Made by a program: the position numbers and the translations under genes
Notes under the pieces: generated by a model
Databases searched by the model: none
The model's input: only the letters and a program-made list of their open reading frames with translations
What the model was told of the DNA's origin: nothing
Shown here: positions 8,948-16,770 of the stretch, piece after piece
Layout: each line of letters starts with the position of its first letter
How positions within the stretch are numbered: position 1 is the first letter of the stretch
NCBI GenBank assembly: GCA_900317505.1
Contig: ONHB01000010.1
Location: forward strand, 1 to 64,000
DNA from: an uncultured Lachnospiraceae bacterium
GTDB lineage: Bacteria > Bacillota > Clostridia > Lachnospirales > Lachnospiraceae
Reading direction: 5' to 3'
DNA: 64,000 nt

Positions 8948-10129
8948 TTAGTCTCTCTCAACGATAGTAGCACAACCCATACCGCCGCCGATACATAAGG
9001 TTGCAAGACCTTTCTTAGCGTCTTTTGCTTCCATCTCATGAAGCAGTGTAACTAAGATACGGGCACCTGATGCTCCAACCGGATGTCCTAATGCAATAGC
9101 ACCACCATTGGGATTTAACTGTTTGTCTACGTCGATACCAAGCTCTCTGCCAACTGCAACTGACTGAGCAGCGAAAGCTTCGTTAGCTTCGATAACGTCG
9201 AAGTCTTCGATCTTGTATCCTGCTTTAGCCATAGCTTTCTTTGTAGCAGGAACCGGTCCGATACCCATTACTTCAGGTCTGCATCCTGCAAGAGCACCTG
9301 CAACGAATGTAGCCATAGGTTTAACACCGAGTTCTTTTGCTTTTTCTTCGCTCATAACAACGATTGCAGCTGCACCATCGTTGATACCTGATGCATTACC
9401 AGCTGTAACAAATCCGCCGGGATTGATAGCGCGAAGCTTAGCAAGACCTTCCATTGTTGTACCGGGACGAGGTCCTTCATCTTTGTTGAAGATGATTGTT
9501 TCTTTTTTCTTCTTAACTTCTACAGGAACGATTTCCTTGTCAAATGCACCTGCTTCCTGAGCTGCAACAGCTTTTGCCTGGCTCTTTACAGCAAACTCAT
9601 CGATCTCTTCACGAGTGATTCCCCACTCTTCGCAGATATTGTCTGCTGTTTTGATCATGTGGTAGTTGTTGAATGCATCCCATAATGCATCGTTAACCAT
9701 GGTATCTACCAGCACACCATTGTTCATTCTATATCCGAAACGGCCGTTCATCATAGCATAAGGAGCTTTGGACATGTTTTCCATACCACCTGCTACAACG
9801 ATATCAGCATCGCCTGCCTGGATCATCTGAGCTGCCATGTTTACGCAGTTAAGACCTGAACCACATACAACGTTGATGGTAACTGCAGGTACTTCGTTGG
9901 GTAAACCTGCTTTGATAGATGCCTGACGTGCAACGTTCTGACCCTGTCCGGCCTGGATTACACATCCCATATATACCTGATCTACAGCTTCCGGTTTAAC
10001 ACCTGCTCTGTTTAAAGCTTCTTTGATAACGATAGCTCCCAAATCAGCTGCGGGTATTGTGCTTAAGGAACCACCCATTGTACCGATTGCGGTACGGCAT
10101 GCGCCTGCTAATACGACTTTTTTTGCCAT
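8948..10129 (-). CDS. thl: Acetyl-CoA C-acetyltransferase (thiolase)
   Basis: Condenses two acetyl-CoA to acetoacetyl-CoA, the first step of the butyrate operon. 393 residues from the chosen start. The three thiolase signatures are present: [12 protein letters not shown] near 88 with the nucleophilic Cys, [19 protein letters not shown] near 345 with the catalytic His, and CIGGGMGCA near 378 with the second Cys. I choose ATG at 10129 (MAKKVV): GGAGG is 8 nt upstream and overlaps the earlier in-frame ATG at 10144, which therefore cannot be the main start. It is the first gene of the operon, read from the promoter at 10216-10244. Confidence 0.96.
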   Translation of the reverse strand: MAKKVVLAGACRTAIGTMGGSLSTIPAADLGAIVIKEALNRAGVKPEAVDQVYMGCVIQAGQGQNVARQASIKAGLPNEVPAVTINVVCGSGLNCVNMAAQMIQAGDADIVVAGGMENMSKAPYAMMNGRFGYRMNNGVLVDTMVNDALWDAFNNYHMIKTADNICEEWGITREEIDEFAVKSQAKAVAAQEAGAFDKEIVPVEVKKKKETIIFNKDEGPRPGTTMEGLAKLRAINPGGFVTAGNASGINDGAAAIVVMSEEKAKELGVKPMATFVAGALAGCRPEVMGIGPVPATKKAMAKAGYKIEDFDVIEANEAFAAQSVAVGRELGIDVDKQLNPNGGAIALGHPVGASGARILVTLLHEMEAKDAKKGLATLCIGGGMGCATIVERD

Positions 10130-10215
10130 TTTTACTTCCTCCATTTTTTATAAAATCTTTCGTTTTCACGACTTAGACAATGATTGTTATTTTTTTGTCA
10201 TTGCCCACTGGAATT

Positions 10216-10244
10216 ATTGTAACATAGCCACACCCTTTTTGCAA
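10216..10244 (-). promoter_or_regulatory. SigmaA-type promoter of the butyrate operon
   Basis: On the minus strand the -35 is TTGCAA and the -10 is TACAAT with an exact 17-nt spacer, giving a 5' leader of about 80 nt before thl. Four to five of six bases match consensus in each box. Confidence 0.75.
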
Positions 10245-10360
10245 TGTTTTTCAGGGGGTACAATTCTCATTCTGCACCTCTTTTCCTGACATTTTTTTAC
10301 GTGGAAAACACATACCTGATTTTCATACATTTTTATTGGTTTCTGATGATGTTTACGGAC

Positions 10361-10396
10361 AAAAAAACAGCCATAACGGTGTATGGCTGTTTTTTG
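10361..10396 (-). terminator. Intrinsic terminator after hpf
   Basis: The stem AAAACAGCCATA / TATGGCTGTTTT with a 6-nt loop has A/T tracts on both sides. It lies about 60 bp past the hpf stop and upstream of the thl promoter, insulating the two units. Confidence 0.85.
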
Positions 10397-10455
10397 CTGC
10401 ATGCGTCATATGGCATGCTCTTCAAATATGTAATTGTCAAAAACTGTACCGGCTC

Positions 10456-10983
10456 TTAGTCTTCAGGCTCGATCAGACCGTAGGTATTGCCTTTTCTCTT
10501 ATATACAACGTTTACCTGATCTGTTTCTGCGTTGCAGAATACGTAGAAATTGTGTCCTAAAAGCTCCATCTGGATACATGCATCTTCGGGATACATCGGT
10601 TTGATATCAAATTTTTTGGTACGGATGATCTTGATCTCTTCGTCGTCCATATAGTCTTTTTCGATGTAGTCCTGTTTGAAGAAGCTTGCTGCCTGCTGCT
10701 GCTCGGTCAGTTTTTTCTTGTATTTCTTTAACTGTCTCTCGATGATCTCCTCAACCAGATCGATGGAAACATACATATCGTTGCTTACCTGCTCAGATCT
10801 GATAATGCTGCCCTTGACGGGAATGGTAACTTCGATCTTCTGTCTGTCCTTTTCTACACTTAAAGTAACATGTACTTCTGTTTCCGGTGTAAAATACTTT
10901 TCAAGTTTGCCGATTTTATCCTCCACTGCGGCTCTTAATCCGTCTGTTACTTCTATGTTTTTGCCTAAGATAATGTATTTCAT
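10456..10983 (-). CDS. hpf: Ribosome hibernation-promoting factor, long form
   Basis: Binds 30S subunits and promotes 100S ribosome dimers in stationary phase (known for long HPF). About 175 residues. The N-terminal YfiA/RaiA-like domain is KNIEVTDGLRAAVEDKIGKL...VEVTIP-type (residues 6-95). A linker follows, then the C-terminal dimerisation domain beginning KFDIKPMYPEDACIQMELLGH near 125 and ending VVYKRKGNTYGLIEPE. I choose ATG at 10983 (MKYIIL) because the AAAGGG site is 8-9 nt upstream; the in-frame ATG at 10992 touches that site. Transcribed from the promoter at 11018-11047. Confidence 0.93.
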   Translation of the reverse strand: MKYIILGKNIEVTDGLRAAVEDKIGKLEKYFTPETEVHVTLSVEKDRQKIEVTIPVKGSIIRSEQVSNDMYVSIDLVEEIIERQLKKYKKKLTEQQQAASFFKQDYIEKDYMDDEEIKIIRTKKFDIKPMYPEDACIQMELLGHNFYVFCNAETDQVNVVYKRKGNTYGLIEPED

Positions 10984-11017
10984 GATACCCATCCCTTTCT
11001 GTTTAAAGTGTATGGTA

Positions 11018-11047
11018 ATTATACCATGTTTTCCCTAAATTATGCAA
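11018..11047 (-). promoter_or_regulatory. Promoter of hpf
   Basis: Minus strand: -35 TTGCAT, 18-nt spacer, perfect -10 TATAAT, about 35 nt before the hpf start. Confidence 0.7.
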
Positions 11048-11081
11048 CAATTTTAAAAATTGTCTTATGTTTTTTCACATC

Positions 11082-11112
11082 AAAAAAGTCAAGACCCGAA
11101 ACGGACTTTTTT
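11082..11112 (-). terminator. Terminator-like hairpin upstream of the hpf promoter
   Basis: AAAAAAGTC / GACTTTTTT with a 13-nt loop. No gene ends directly here, so it is probably a second stop for read-through from the NlpC/P60 gene, or works on either strand. Confidence 0.55.
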
Positions 11113-11198
11113 CAAAAAACAAGCAATTTCATCATTTCTATACAAAACGTCCGTTCGACAAGGTTTCCATAAAATTGAGTTATTTTTCCTTCTTTTTT

Positions 11199-11269
11199 TG
11201 TGGATAATGTGGATAACTTCGTGTATAAATCAAATGTGCCTAGAAATCAAGGATTCTATATGTGGATAA
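11199..11269 (-). promoter_or_regulatory. Cluster of three perfect DnaA boxes
   Basis: TGTGGATAA (reverse complement TTATCCACA) occurs at 11199-11207, immediately again at 11208-11216, and at 11261-11269, all in one orientation. A 7-of-9 degenerate copy lies at 11220-11228. The 9-mer is the standard DnaA box. The spacer of about 490 bp between hpf and the NlpC/P60 gene has no coding content. dnaA and dnaN are absent from the window, so a DnaA-titrating or DnaA-regulated site is more likely than the origin. Confidence 0.7.
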
Positions 11270-11412
11270 CTTTATGTCACATTTCTTGTCAAATCGTCTG
11301 ACAATTCCATTTTCCGTCTCGTTTTTATGCAACATGCACAAATCAGACAAATTCAGACAGCGTTCCACAAAAAAATTGTCGGTCGTCACAATTCGATAAA
11401 TGTGCATAAGAA

Positions 11413-11440
11413 AAGCTCCCTGTCTCATGACAAGGAGCTT
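11413..11440 (-). terminator. Terminator after the NlpC/P60 gene
   Basis: AAGCTCC-TGTC / GACA-GGAGCTT with a short TCAT-type loop, followed on the minus strand by TTTTCTTA. It lies about 45 bp after the stop codon. Confidence 0.75.
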
Positions 11441-11485
11441 ATTGTTGATAATCTCATATTCGGACTGTCTGTAGTATGATCCCGA

Positions 11486-12724
11486 TTAGAAAATACGTCT
11501 TACAGATAATACCTGTCTGTATGATGCGTTGGATACCTTGATACCGGTTGCTGCTGTAGATGCATGTACGATCTGTCCGCCACCGATATAGATACCTACG
11601 TGACCGGAGTAGCATACGATATCACCGGGCTGTGCATTGCCAAGACCGCCTACATCAGAACCACAGCCTCTCTGTGCACCGGATGAATGAGGAAGTCCTA
11701 CACCGAAGTGTGCGTATACACTCATAACGAAACCGGAGCAGTCTGTACCGTTTGTCAGGCTGGAACCACCATATACATAAGGGTTGCCGACAAACTGTAA
11801 TGCGTAGCTTGCAACGGATGAGCCTGCGCCGGAACCACCGGATACGGATGCACCGCCTGATGATTTACCGCCCTTGCTCTTGGCTGCTGCTGCATTGGCT
11901 TTCTTTCTCTCTGCCTCTTCTGCTGCCAGACGAGCTTCCTCTTCTGCTTTGGATTCGGCTTTTACAAATTCGGTTGAAAGTGTCACAAACTCAGTAGACA
12001 CATAACCGTCACCTTCTTCAACGGATACCTTGATCCATCCGTCATCTACACCCTCTTCGGTAACAGAAAGCTCATCCTCGATCGGAACCATGCCGATGAC
12101 TGCACTGTCTGTGGAAGGCTGTTCTCTGACGAACAGTGTTGTGGTAGTAACAGTAGCAATTCTCTTTCCTACTTCTTTGGCAAGAGCGATTGCATCTGTA
12201 CCGGTAACAACATATTCTGCTTTGACATATCCACGGCAGTTGCCGGATGCGATCTCGTACCAGCCGTCTTTCTCAGAAAGAAATGTACCTACGGATTTGT
12301 CATATAATTTACCAACGATCTCAGCGTCTTCGCTTGCATCGCTTCTGACATTTACATAATCATTGACCTGAGCAATAACAAGGTTAGCATACTCTAAGTC
12401 ATTTTCAGATACCATCTGTTCCTCTTCCGGCATCTCTTCTACATATACGGTGTCTTCCACTTCACTCTGTGTCTCAGCCAAAGCAATCTCGGTTGAGGCA
12501 TCTGAATGAACAGATGTGAATTTATCTGCGCTAACGTCTCCGACTGACATCAGAACCGGTGCGCTTACTCCAACAGCTGCTCCCTGATCTTTGATGCTGA
12601 CAGCCTCCAATGCAGGTGATGCACCTGCTGTAGGTAATGACATGGCATTGACCGGAACTGCGGTTGTCATCATCACTGTTGCTGCACATATAACAGAAAG
12701 AACTGCGCTATATTTCTTTAACAT
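11486..12724 (-). CDS. Secreted SH3-NlpC/P60 peptidoglycan hydrolase
   Basis: 412 residues. A signal peptide (KKYSAVLSVICAATVMM...VNA) is followed by a low-complexity spacer. Two bacterial SH3 domains lie at about 118-180 (YVNVRSDASEDAEIVGKL) and 190-250 (LFVREQPSTDSAVIGMV). An Ala/Lys/Glu helix and a Gly/Ser linker lead to a C-terminal NlpC/P60 domain (about 308-412). The catalytic Cys is in GTDCSGFVMSVY, the His in YSGHVGIYIGGG and the third polar residue in IVHAST. Such enzymes cut the peptide stem of peptidoglycan, usually between D-gamma-Glu and the diamino acid. GGAGG lies 4 nt before the ATG. A consensus promoter (12789-12817) and a WalR-like site in the leader suggest control by cell-wall stress. 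Confidence 0.93.
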   Translation of the reverse strand: MLKKYSAVLSVICAATVMMTTAVPVNAMSLPTAGASPALEAVSIKDQGAAVGVSAPVLMSVGDVSADKFTSVHSDASTEIALAETQSEVEDTVYVEEMPEEEQMVSENDLEYANLVIAQVNDYVNVRSDASEDAEIVGKLYDKSVGTFLSEKDGWYEIASGNCRGYVKAEYVVTGTDAIALAKEVGKRIATVTTTTLFVREQPSTDSAVIGMVPIEDELSVTEEGVDDGWIKVSVEEGDGYVSTEFVTLSTEFVKAESKAEEEARLAAEEAERKKANAAAAKSKGGKSSGGASVSGGSGAGSSVASYALQFVGNPYVYGGSSLTNGTDCSGFVMSVYAHFGVGLPHSSGAQRGCGSDVGGLGNAQPGDIVCYSGHVGIYIGGGQIVHASTAATGIKVSNASYRQVLSVRRIF

Positions 12725-12750
12725 ACTGCCTCCAAATGTTTATTAACTAT

Positions 12751-12777
12751 TGTTACAATTTGTTACAAATTTGTTAC
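12751..12777. promoter_or_regulatory. WalR-like direct repeats in the NlpC/P60 leader
   Basis: TGTTAC occurs three times (12751, 12761, 12772). The last two are separated by 5 nt, which fits the WalR/YycF consensus TGTWAH-N5-TGTWAH. The site lies just downstream of the -10 box, a position seen for WalR-repressed genes. Assignment is by consensus only. Confidence 0.5.
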
Positions 12778-12788
12778 ATTCCTTTCAT

Positions 12789-12817
12789 AGAATACCAAAG
12801 GAGCTTGTCTTTGTCAA
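12789..12817 (-). promoter_or_regulatory. Promoter of the NlpC/P60 gene
   Basis: Minus strand: perfect -35 TTGACA, 17-nt spacer, -10 TATTCT. The predicted start is about 60 nt upstream of the ATG. Confidence 0.75.
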
Positions 12818-13021
12818 CCTTTCAGGGCAGATAACATACTTTTTTCTCACATTTTTTTACAAATTACTGACATTGACATATAAAAATCAGCTGTTTTTTT
12901 GAGAAAAATCCGCATAATAATTACGGTCGCTTTATCATCTGCAACATGTTATACTACAGATATATATTGATGCAGCCGGAAGCCACAGATATTTCCGCGC
13001 ATCGGTTTGGAGGCAATACAA

Positions 13022-13741
13022 ATGAATCAGAGCGCATTCATTACGGGTGCATCCAGAGGCATAGGCCGTGCCATCGCCATGGAGCTGGCAGCACAGGGCT
13101 ATGATCTGTATCTGGTCTGCAAAAACAATTCTGCTCTTTTACAAGATCTTAAAGAAGAGCTTACGCAGCGTTATCCGGTAAGCATTACCTGCTTTACCGG
13201 GGATGTATCTTCTCCTTCCTTTATAAAGGAATGTTTTTCAAAAATCGGGCATCTGGATGTACTGGTCAACAATGCCGGTATTTCCTATGTGGGATTATTG
13301 ACGGATATGTCAGAAAAAGACTGGGACAACGTCCTGTCCACCAATTTATCCTCTGCCTTTTATACAGCCAGACAGGCCATACCGCTTATGTTAAAAGAGC
13401 ACAGCGGAAAGATCATCAATATTTCCTCTGTCTGGGGCAATGTCGGTGCATCCACGGAGGTCGCCTATTCAGCCTCAAAGGGTGGGCTCAATGCTTTTAC
13501 CAGGGCGCTTGCCAAAGAGCTTGCTCCCAGCAATATCCAGGTCAATGCCATTGCCTGCGGCATCATTGATACGGATATGAATCATTGTTTTTCACAGGAA
13601 GAAATCGATTCTATAATAGAAGAAATTCCCGCAGACCGGCTTGGCACTGCACAGGAAGCAGCCCGGATGGTACTGCAGATCATCAACAGCCCCGCTTATC
13701 TGACCGGTCAGATCATTACTTTAGACGGCGGATGGCAATAG
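13022..13741 (+). CDS. SDR-family oxidoreductase (FabG-like)
   Basis: 239 residues, a classical short-chain dehydrogenase/reductase. The cofactor motif GASRGIGR lies at about 9-16 and NNAG near 86. The catalytic Ser-Tyr-Lys set is visible as NISSVWG and YSASKGG (about 137-155). The C-terminus ends ITLDGGWQ, as in 3-oxoacyl-ACP reductases. The substrate cannot be read from sequence; FabG-like carbonyl reduction is likely. I choose ATG at 13022, with GGAGG 8 nt upstream. An in-frame TTG at 13007 overlaps that site and is rejected. It is followed after 9 bp by the DHH phosphoesterase, so the two are co-transcribed. Confidence 0.9.
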   Translation: MNQSAFITGASRGIGRAIAMELAAQGYDLYLVCKNNSALLQDLKEELTQRYPVSITCFTGDVSSPSFIKECFSKIGHLDVLVNNAGISYVGLLTDMSEKDWDNVLSTNLSSAFYTARQAIPLMLKEHSGKIINISSVWGNVGASTEVAYSASKGGLNAFTRALAKELAPSNIQVNAIACGIIDTDMNHCFSQEEIDSIIEEIPADRLGTAQEAARMVLQIINSPAYLTGQIITLDGGWQ

Positions 13742-13750
13742 GAGAACCAC

Positions 13751-14731
13751 ATGGATTTGATTGACTATATTCAAAAATATAAAGGACAGCATGTTTTTAT
13801 ACAGACGCACAATTTCCCGGATCCGGATGCTTTAGGAAGCGCTTACGGTCTGCGCACGCTTCTTTTACACTATGACGTGGATTCCACGCTCTGCTATGAC
13901 GGGCGCATTGATAAACTGAGCACCCGCAAGATCATGGAAGTATTTGATATGCATATTTATTCCAAGGATCAGTTAAAGGATATGGATGAAAACAGTCCGA
14001 TTATTCTGGTGGACAGTCAGAAGGATTCCGGAAATGTCACAGATCTGATCGGGGATGAGGTTGCATGCATCGATCATCACCCCACGATTGTAGATGTTGA
14101 TTATGAATATAAGGAAGCTAAGATTGTCGGCTCCTGTTGTACACTGATCGCCGAATATTTTAAAAAATATGAGATCACCCCGGATGTCAAGACGGCTACC
14201 GTCCTGCTCTATGGTCTGAAAATGGATACCAATAATTTTACACGCGGCGTGACTGCTGAGGATATCGACATTTATGCATACCTTTTCCAGTATGCGGATA
14301 TGGTGCTGCTTAACCGCGTCGCTTCCAACACACTGGAATTTTCCGATCTGTCCGCCTATGGTGCTGTCTTTAAGACCATTCAGGTATTTGACCGGATCGG
14401 CATTGCTTATATCCCGTTTCCGTGTCCGGATGCGTTGATTGCGATGACCTCTGACTTTATCCTTTCTTTGGAAAATGTGGATTTCGTCATTATTTATGCC
14501 AAAAGGGACAATGACTGGAAGTTTTCTGTCCGCAGCGAGACTCCCTCTATGGATGCCGGTGAGATCATCCATGAAGCTTTGCTCGGCATTGGAAACGGCG
14601 GTGGGCATGCCTCCATGGCCGGCGGCATGATTGCCAAAGAAAATCTGTATCTGCTTGGCTCCAGGCCGGATAACCGAATCTGCGAACTGTTTTTAGATAC
14701 GATCAAAAGACTGCAGGAGGAGGACGGTTAA
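13751..14731 (+). CDS. DHH/DHHA1-family phosphoesterase (NrnA-like)
   Basis: 326 residues. The DHH-domain motifs are in order: THNFPDPDALGSA near 19, ILVDSQ near 84, the name-giving CIDHHP near 108 and KMDTNNFTRG near 158. The DHHA1 C-terminal motif is GNGGGHASMAGG near 287. This layout fits Mn2+-dependent NrnA-type enzymes that degrade short RNA oligonucleotides or pAp, or related cyclic-dinucleotide phosphodiesterases. The exact substrate is not decided by sequence. AGGAG lies 6 nt upstream of the ATG. Its TAA stop shares the tetranucleotide TTAA with the stop of the convergent GH3-GH25 gene. Confidence 0.9.
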   Translation: MDLIDYIQKYKGQHVFIQTHNFPDPDALGSAYGLRTLLLHYDVDSTLCYDGRIDKLSTRKIMEVFDMHIYSKDQLKDMDENSPIILVDSQKDSGNVTDLIGDEVACIDHHPTIVDVDYEYKEAKIVGSCCTLIAEYFKKYEITPDVKTATVLLYGLKMDTNNFTRGVTAEDIDIYAYLFQYADMVLLNRVASNTLEFSDLSAYGAVFKTIQVFDRIGIAYIPFPCPDALIAMTSDFILSLENVDFVIIYAKRDNDWKFSVRSETPSMDAGEIIHEALLGIGNGGGHASMAGGMIAKENLYLLGSRPDNRICELFLDTIKRLQEEDG

Positions 14732-16770
14732 TCTATGTAATGATTGAGGTCAACCGCTCCTTTAATCCCGCTTACTGATCCGCAATTGGAATACTGCCAC
14801 ATCTGATATTCACCGGTATATGCCGGTCCTGCCTCATGCTCATAGTCGGCAACCCACACCTTTATTCCCGAAAGTGCCGACAGCTCCAGAGTTTTCCCGC
14901 TCAAAGCCGCAACATCATAATAGACCATCGGTTCATATCCTGCTTCCTGTATTTTTTTGCAGAAAGCCTGTGCTAACTCTGTACGTTCTGCCGTATTCAG
15001 TGCATTGGAGCGCTTGTCCACGCTGTTACTGTATTCCAGATCATATGCCACAGGAAGCTCCAGCGTCTCATTTTTTAATATTCCCAGCACATACAAAGCC
15101 TCTTCCTCTGCTTCGGACACATTTTTTGCCTCGGAATGGAAATAGACACCTGTTTTCAGGTCTGCTGCCTTGGCACCTTTCAGATTTTTCGAAAAATACT
15201 TGTCCGTATTGAGGCTGCCTTCGGCTCCATAGCCCCGGAAACCAAGCCGGATCATGGCGCCCTCTACGCCGCTGTCAGCAACTTTTGTCCAGTCAATATT
15301 TCCCTGATAAGCGGAAACATCGATCATGGATGTATAAGTAACATTCTGATCGGATTTATCACCGTTTGTTTTGTTATTGTTTATTTTGTTATTGTTTGTC
15401 TTGTCACTATTTGCTTTGTCACCATCTGTATCCTGGCGATACATCCCGCTCTTTTGCTGCCACGAAAGCTTGGCATACACGATACGAAGCAGGGATTCAT
15501 CCAGTCTATCCTCTGATATGCTTCCATCCTGCACCGCCTGCATCATACCATCTGCCGCCTCTTGAAAATCAGCCGGCATCAGTAAAAGGTCCGCACCTGC
15601 CGCAAAAGCCTTAACACATGCTTCGGAGGATGAATATTTTTGCGTGATTGCCCCCATATTGAGGGCATCCGTCACAATCAGCCCATCATAGCCAAGATCT
15701 GTCCGCAAAATCTCACTAACCATCTTTTCCGATAAAGATGCCGGTGTATCGTCTCCTGTGACAGCCGGCAGTGAAATATGTCCCACCATCACAACATCAA
15801 TGCCATAATCATCCGCCATTTGAAACGGCACCCATTCTGCCTGCATCAGCTCATCATAGCTTTTTTGTGTATAGGCAAATCCATCATGGGTATCCTGCGC
15901 AACCGCACCGTGTCCCGGAAAATGCTTGAAAGTACTCATCACATCATGTTCATGCAGCCCGTCAGAATAAGCCTTGGCTAACTCTGATACCTGCTGTGGG
16001 TCTGATCCAAAGGATCTTTTACCGATTGCCACATCCGCATCATTGGTGCGTACATCTGCATCGGGCGCAAAATCCAGATTGAATCCCAGATTCTGCAGAT
16101 AGGATCCGATATACTCTCCAGCCTTGTAAGCCTCGTCTACCTGTGTAATATCCTGCATATCGCCGACATTGTCAACGCCAAAGGCCGGATTGGATGCAAT
16201 CCGTGCCACTTTTCCGCCTTCTTCATCCACACATAAAAACAAAGGCAGCTCCTGCGTCTCCAAAGCATAGTCCTGCGTATTGGCAAGCATGGTCCTTGTC
16301 TGCTCTTCATCCGTGAGATTTTTGGCAAAATAAACAAGGCCTCCCACAGGATAATCGGTAAGAGACTTTTTTGTCTGTTCTCCGGCAGCTACTGCCGGGT
16401 TAGCACCGGTTAACGCATCCGGTGTAATGATAAAAAGCTGATAGACTTTTTCTTTCAAAGTCATATCAGCAATCATCTGCTGCACACTCAATAAGATTGG
16501 ATCAGTCGGCTCTTCCTGTTCTTCTATAACCTCGGTCCCATTCTGAGATAAATTTTCTTCAACCGGCACAGATGCATCTTCCACTCCGGCTTTCGAAACA
16601 GTCTCCTGTCCATCCGGACTTTGACTGCCATTCTCCAAGGCCTGCTGCCTCTGGTACTTTCGAATTGTCGAAAATCCCCATGCACACAGAAAACCAAGTC
16701 CCAAAACAAGTAATAATGCAACCGAAATATAAAGTATTCGCTCCAGTTGATGTTTGCGGCGTTTATTCAT
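14728..16770 (-). CDS. Membrane-anchored GH3-GH25 fusion (glucosaminidase-like plus lysozyme-like)
   Basis: About 680 residues from ATG 16770. A basic start and one membrane helix (about 10-30) suggest an N-terminal anchor with the rest outside. The first catalytic part (about 95-440) is a glycoside hydrolase family 3 domain of NagZ/beta-hexosaminidase type: FLCVDEEGGKVARI, KHFPGHGAVAQDTHDG (His of the catalytic pair) and VTDALNMGAI (nucleophile Asp). After an Asn/Lys-rich repetitive linker comes a GH25 muramidase domain (about 478-680): MIDVSAYQGNIDW, VAYDLEY (the D-x-E pair), WVADYE and MWQYS. It should cut both types of bond in the glycan backbone, an inference from the fusion. The start lies inside the 3' end of the methyltransferase gene, with AGGAG 10 nt upstream, so the two are probably translationally coupled. 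Confidence 0.88.
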   Translation of the reverse strand: MNKRRKHQLERILYISVALLLVLGLGFLCAWGFSTIRKYQRQQALENGSQSPDGQETVSKAGVEDASVPVEENLSQNGTEVIEEQEEPTDPILLSVQQMIADMTLKEKVYQLFIITPDALTGANPAVAAGEQTKKSLTDYPVGGLVYFAKNLTDEEQTRTMLANTQDYALETQELPLFLCVDEEGGKVARIASNPAFGVDNVGDMQDITQVDEAYKAGEYIGSYLQNLGFNLDFAPDADVRTNDADVAIGKRSFGSDPQQVSELAKAYSDGLHEHDVMSTFKHFPGHGAVAQDTHDGFAYTQKSYDELMQAEWVPFQMADDYGIDVVMVGHISLPAVTGDDTPASLSEKMVSEILRTDLGYDGLIVTDALNMGAITQKYSSSEACVKAFAAGADLLLMPADFQEAADGMMQAVQDGSISEDRLDESLLRIVYAKLSWQQKSGMYRQDTDGDKANSDKTNNNKINNNKTNGDKSDQNVTYTSMIDVSAYQGNIDWTKVADSGVEGAMIRLGFRGYGAEGSLNTDKYFSKNLKGAKAADLKTGVYFHSEAKNVSEAEEEALYVLGILKNETLELPVAYDLEYSNSVDKRSNALNTAERTELAQAFCKKIQEAGYEPMVYYDVAALSGKTLELSALSGIKVWVADYEHEAGPAYTGEYQMWQYSNCGSVSGIKGAVDLNHYID
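15345..15435. repeat. Imperfect short repeats encoding the Asn/Lys linker of the GH3-GH25 protein
   Basis: Units such as TTGTTATTGTTT and TTTGTCACTATT repeat on the plus strand and encode a DKTNNNK-like linker on the minus strand. This kind of minisatellite can change length by slippage. Confidence 0.6.

Noticed and set aside
4019-9560. Long plus-strand open frames opposite the butyrate genes (for example 4019-4441, 7290-7748, 8385-8894, 9213-9560)
   Set aside because: They are antisense shadows of strongly coding genes, lack ribosome sites and have no family motifs.
10170-10200. Possible Rex (NADH sensor) operator near the thl promoter, TTGTTA followed by a T-tract
   Set aside because: Only one half-site matches; the other half reads TTGTCA instead of TAACAA, so the palindrome fails.
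11140-11290. Chromosomal replication origin
   Set aside because: Three DnaA boxes are present, but dnaA, dnaN, recF and gyrase genes and a clear unwinding element beside them are absent.
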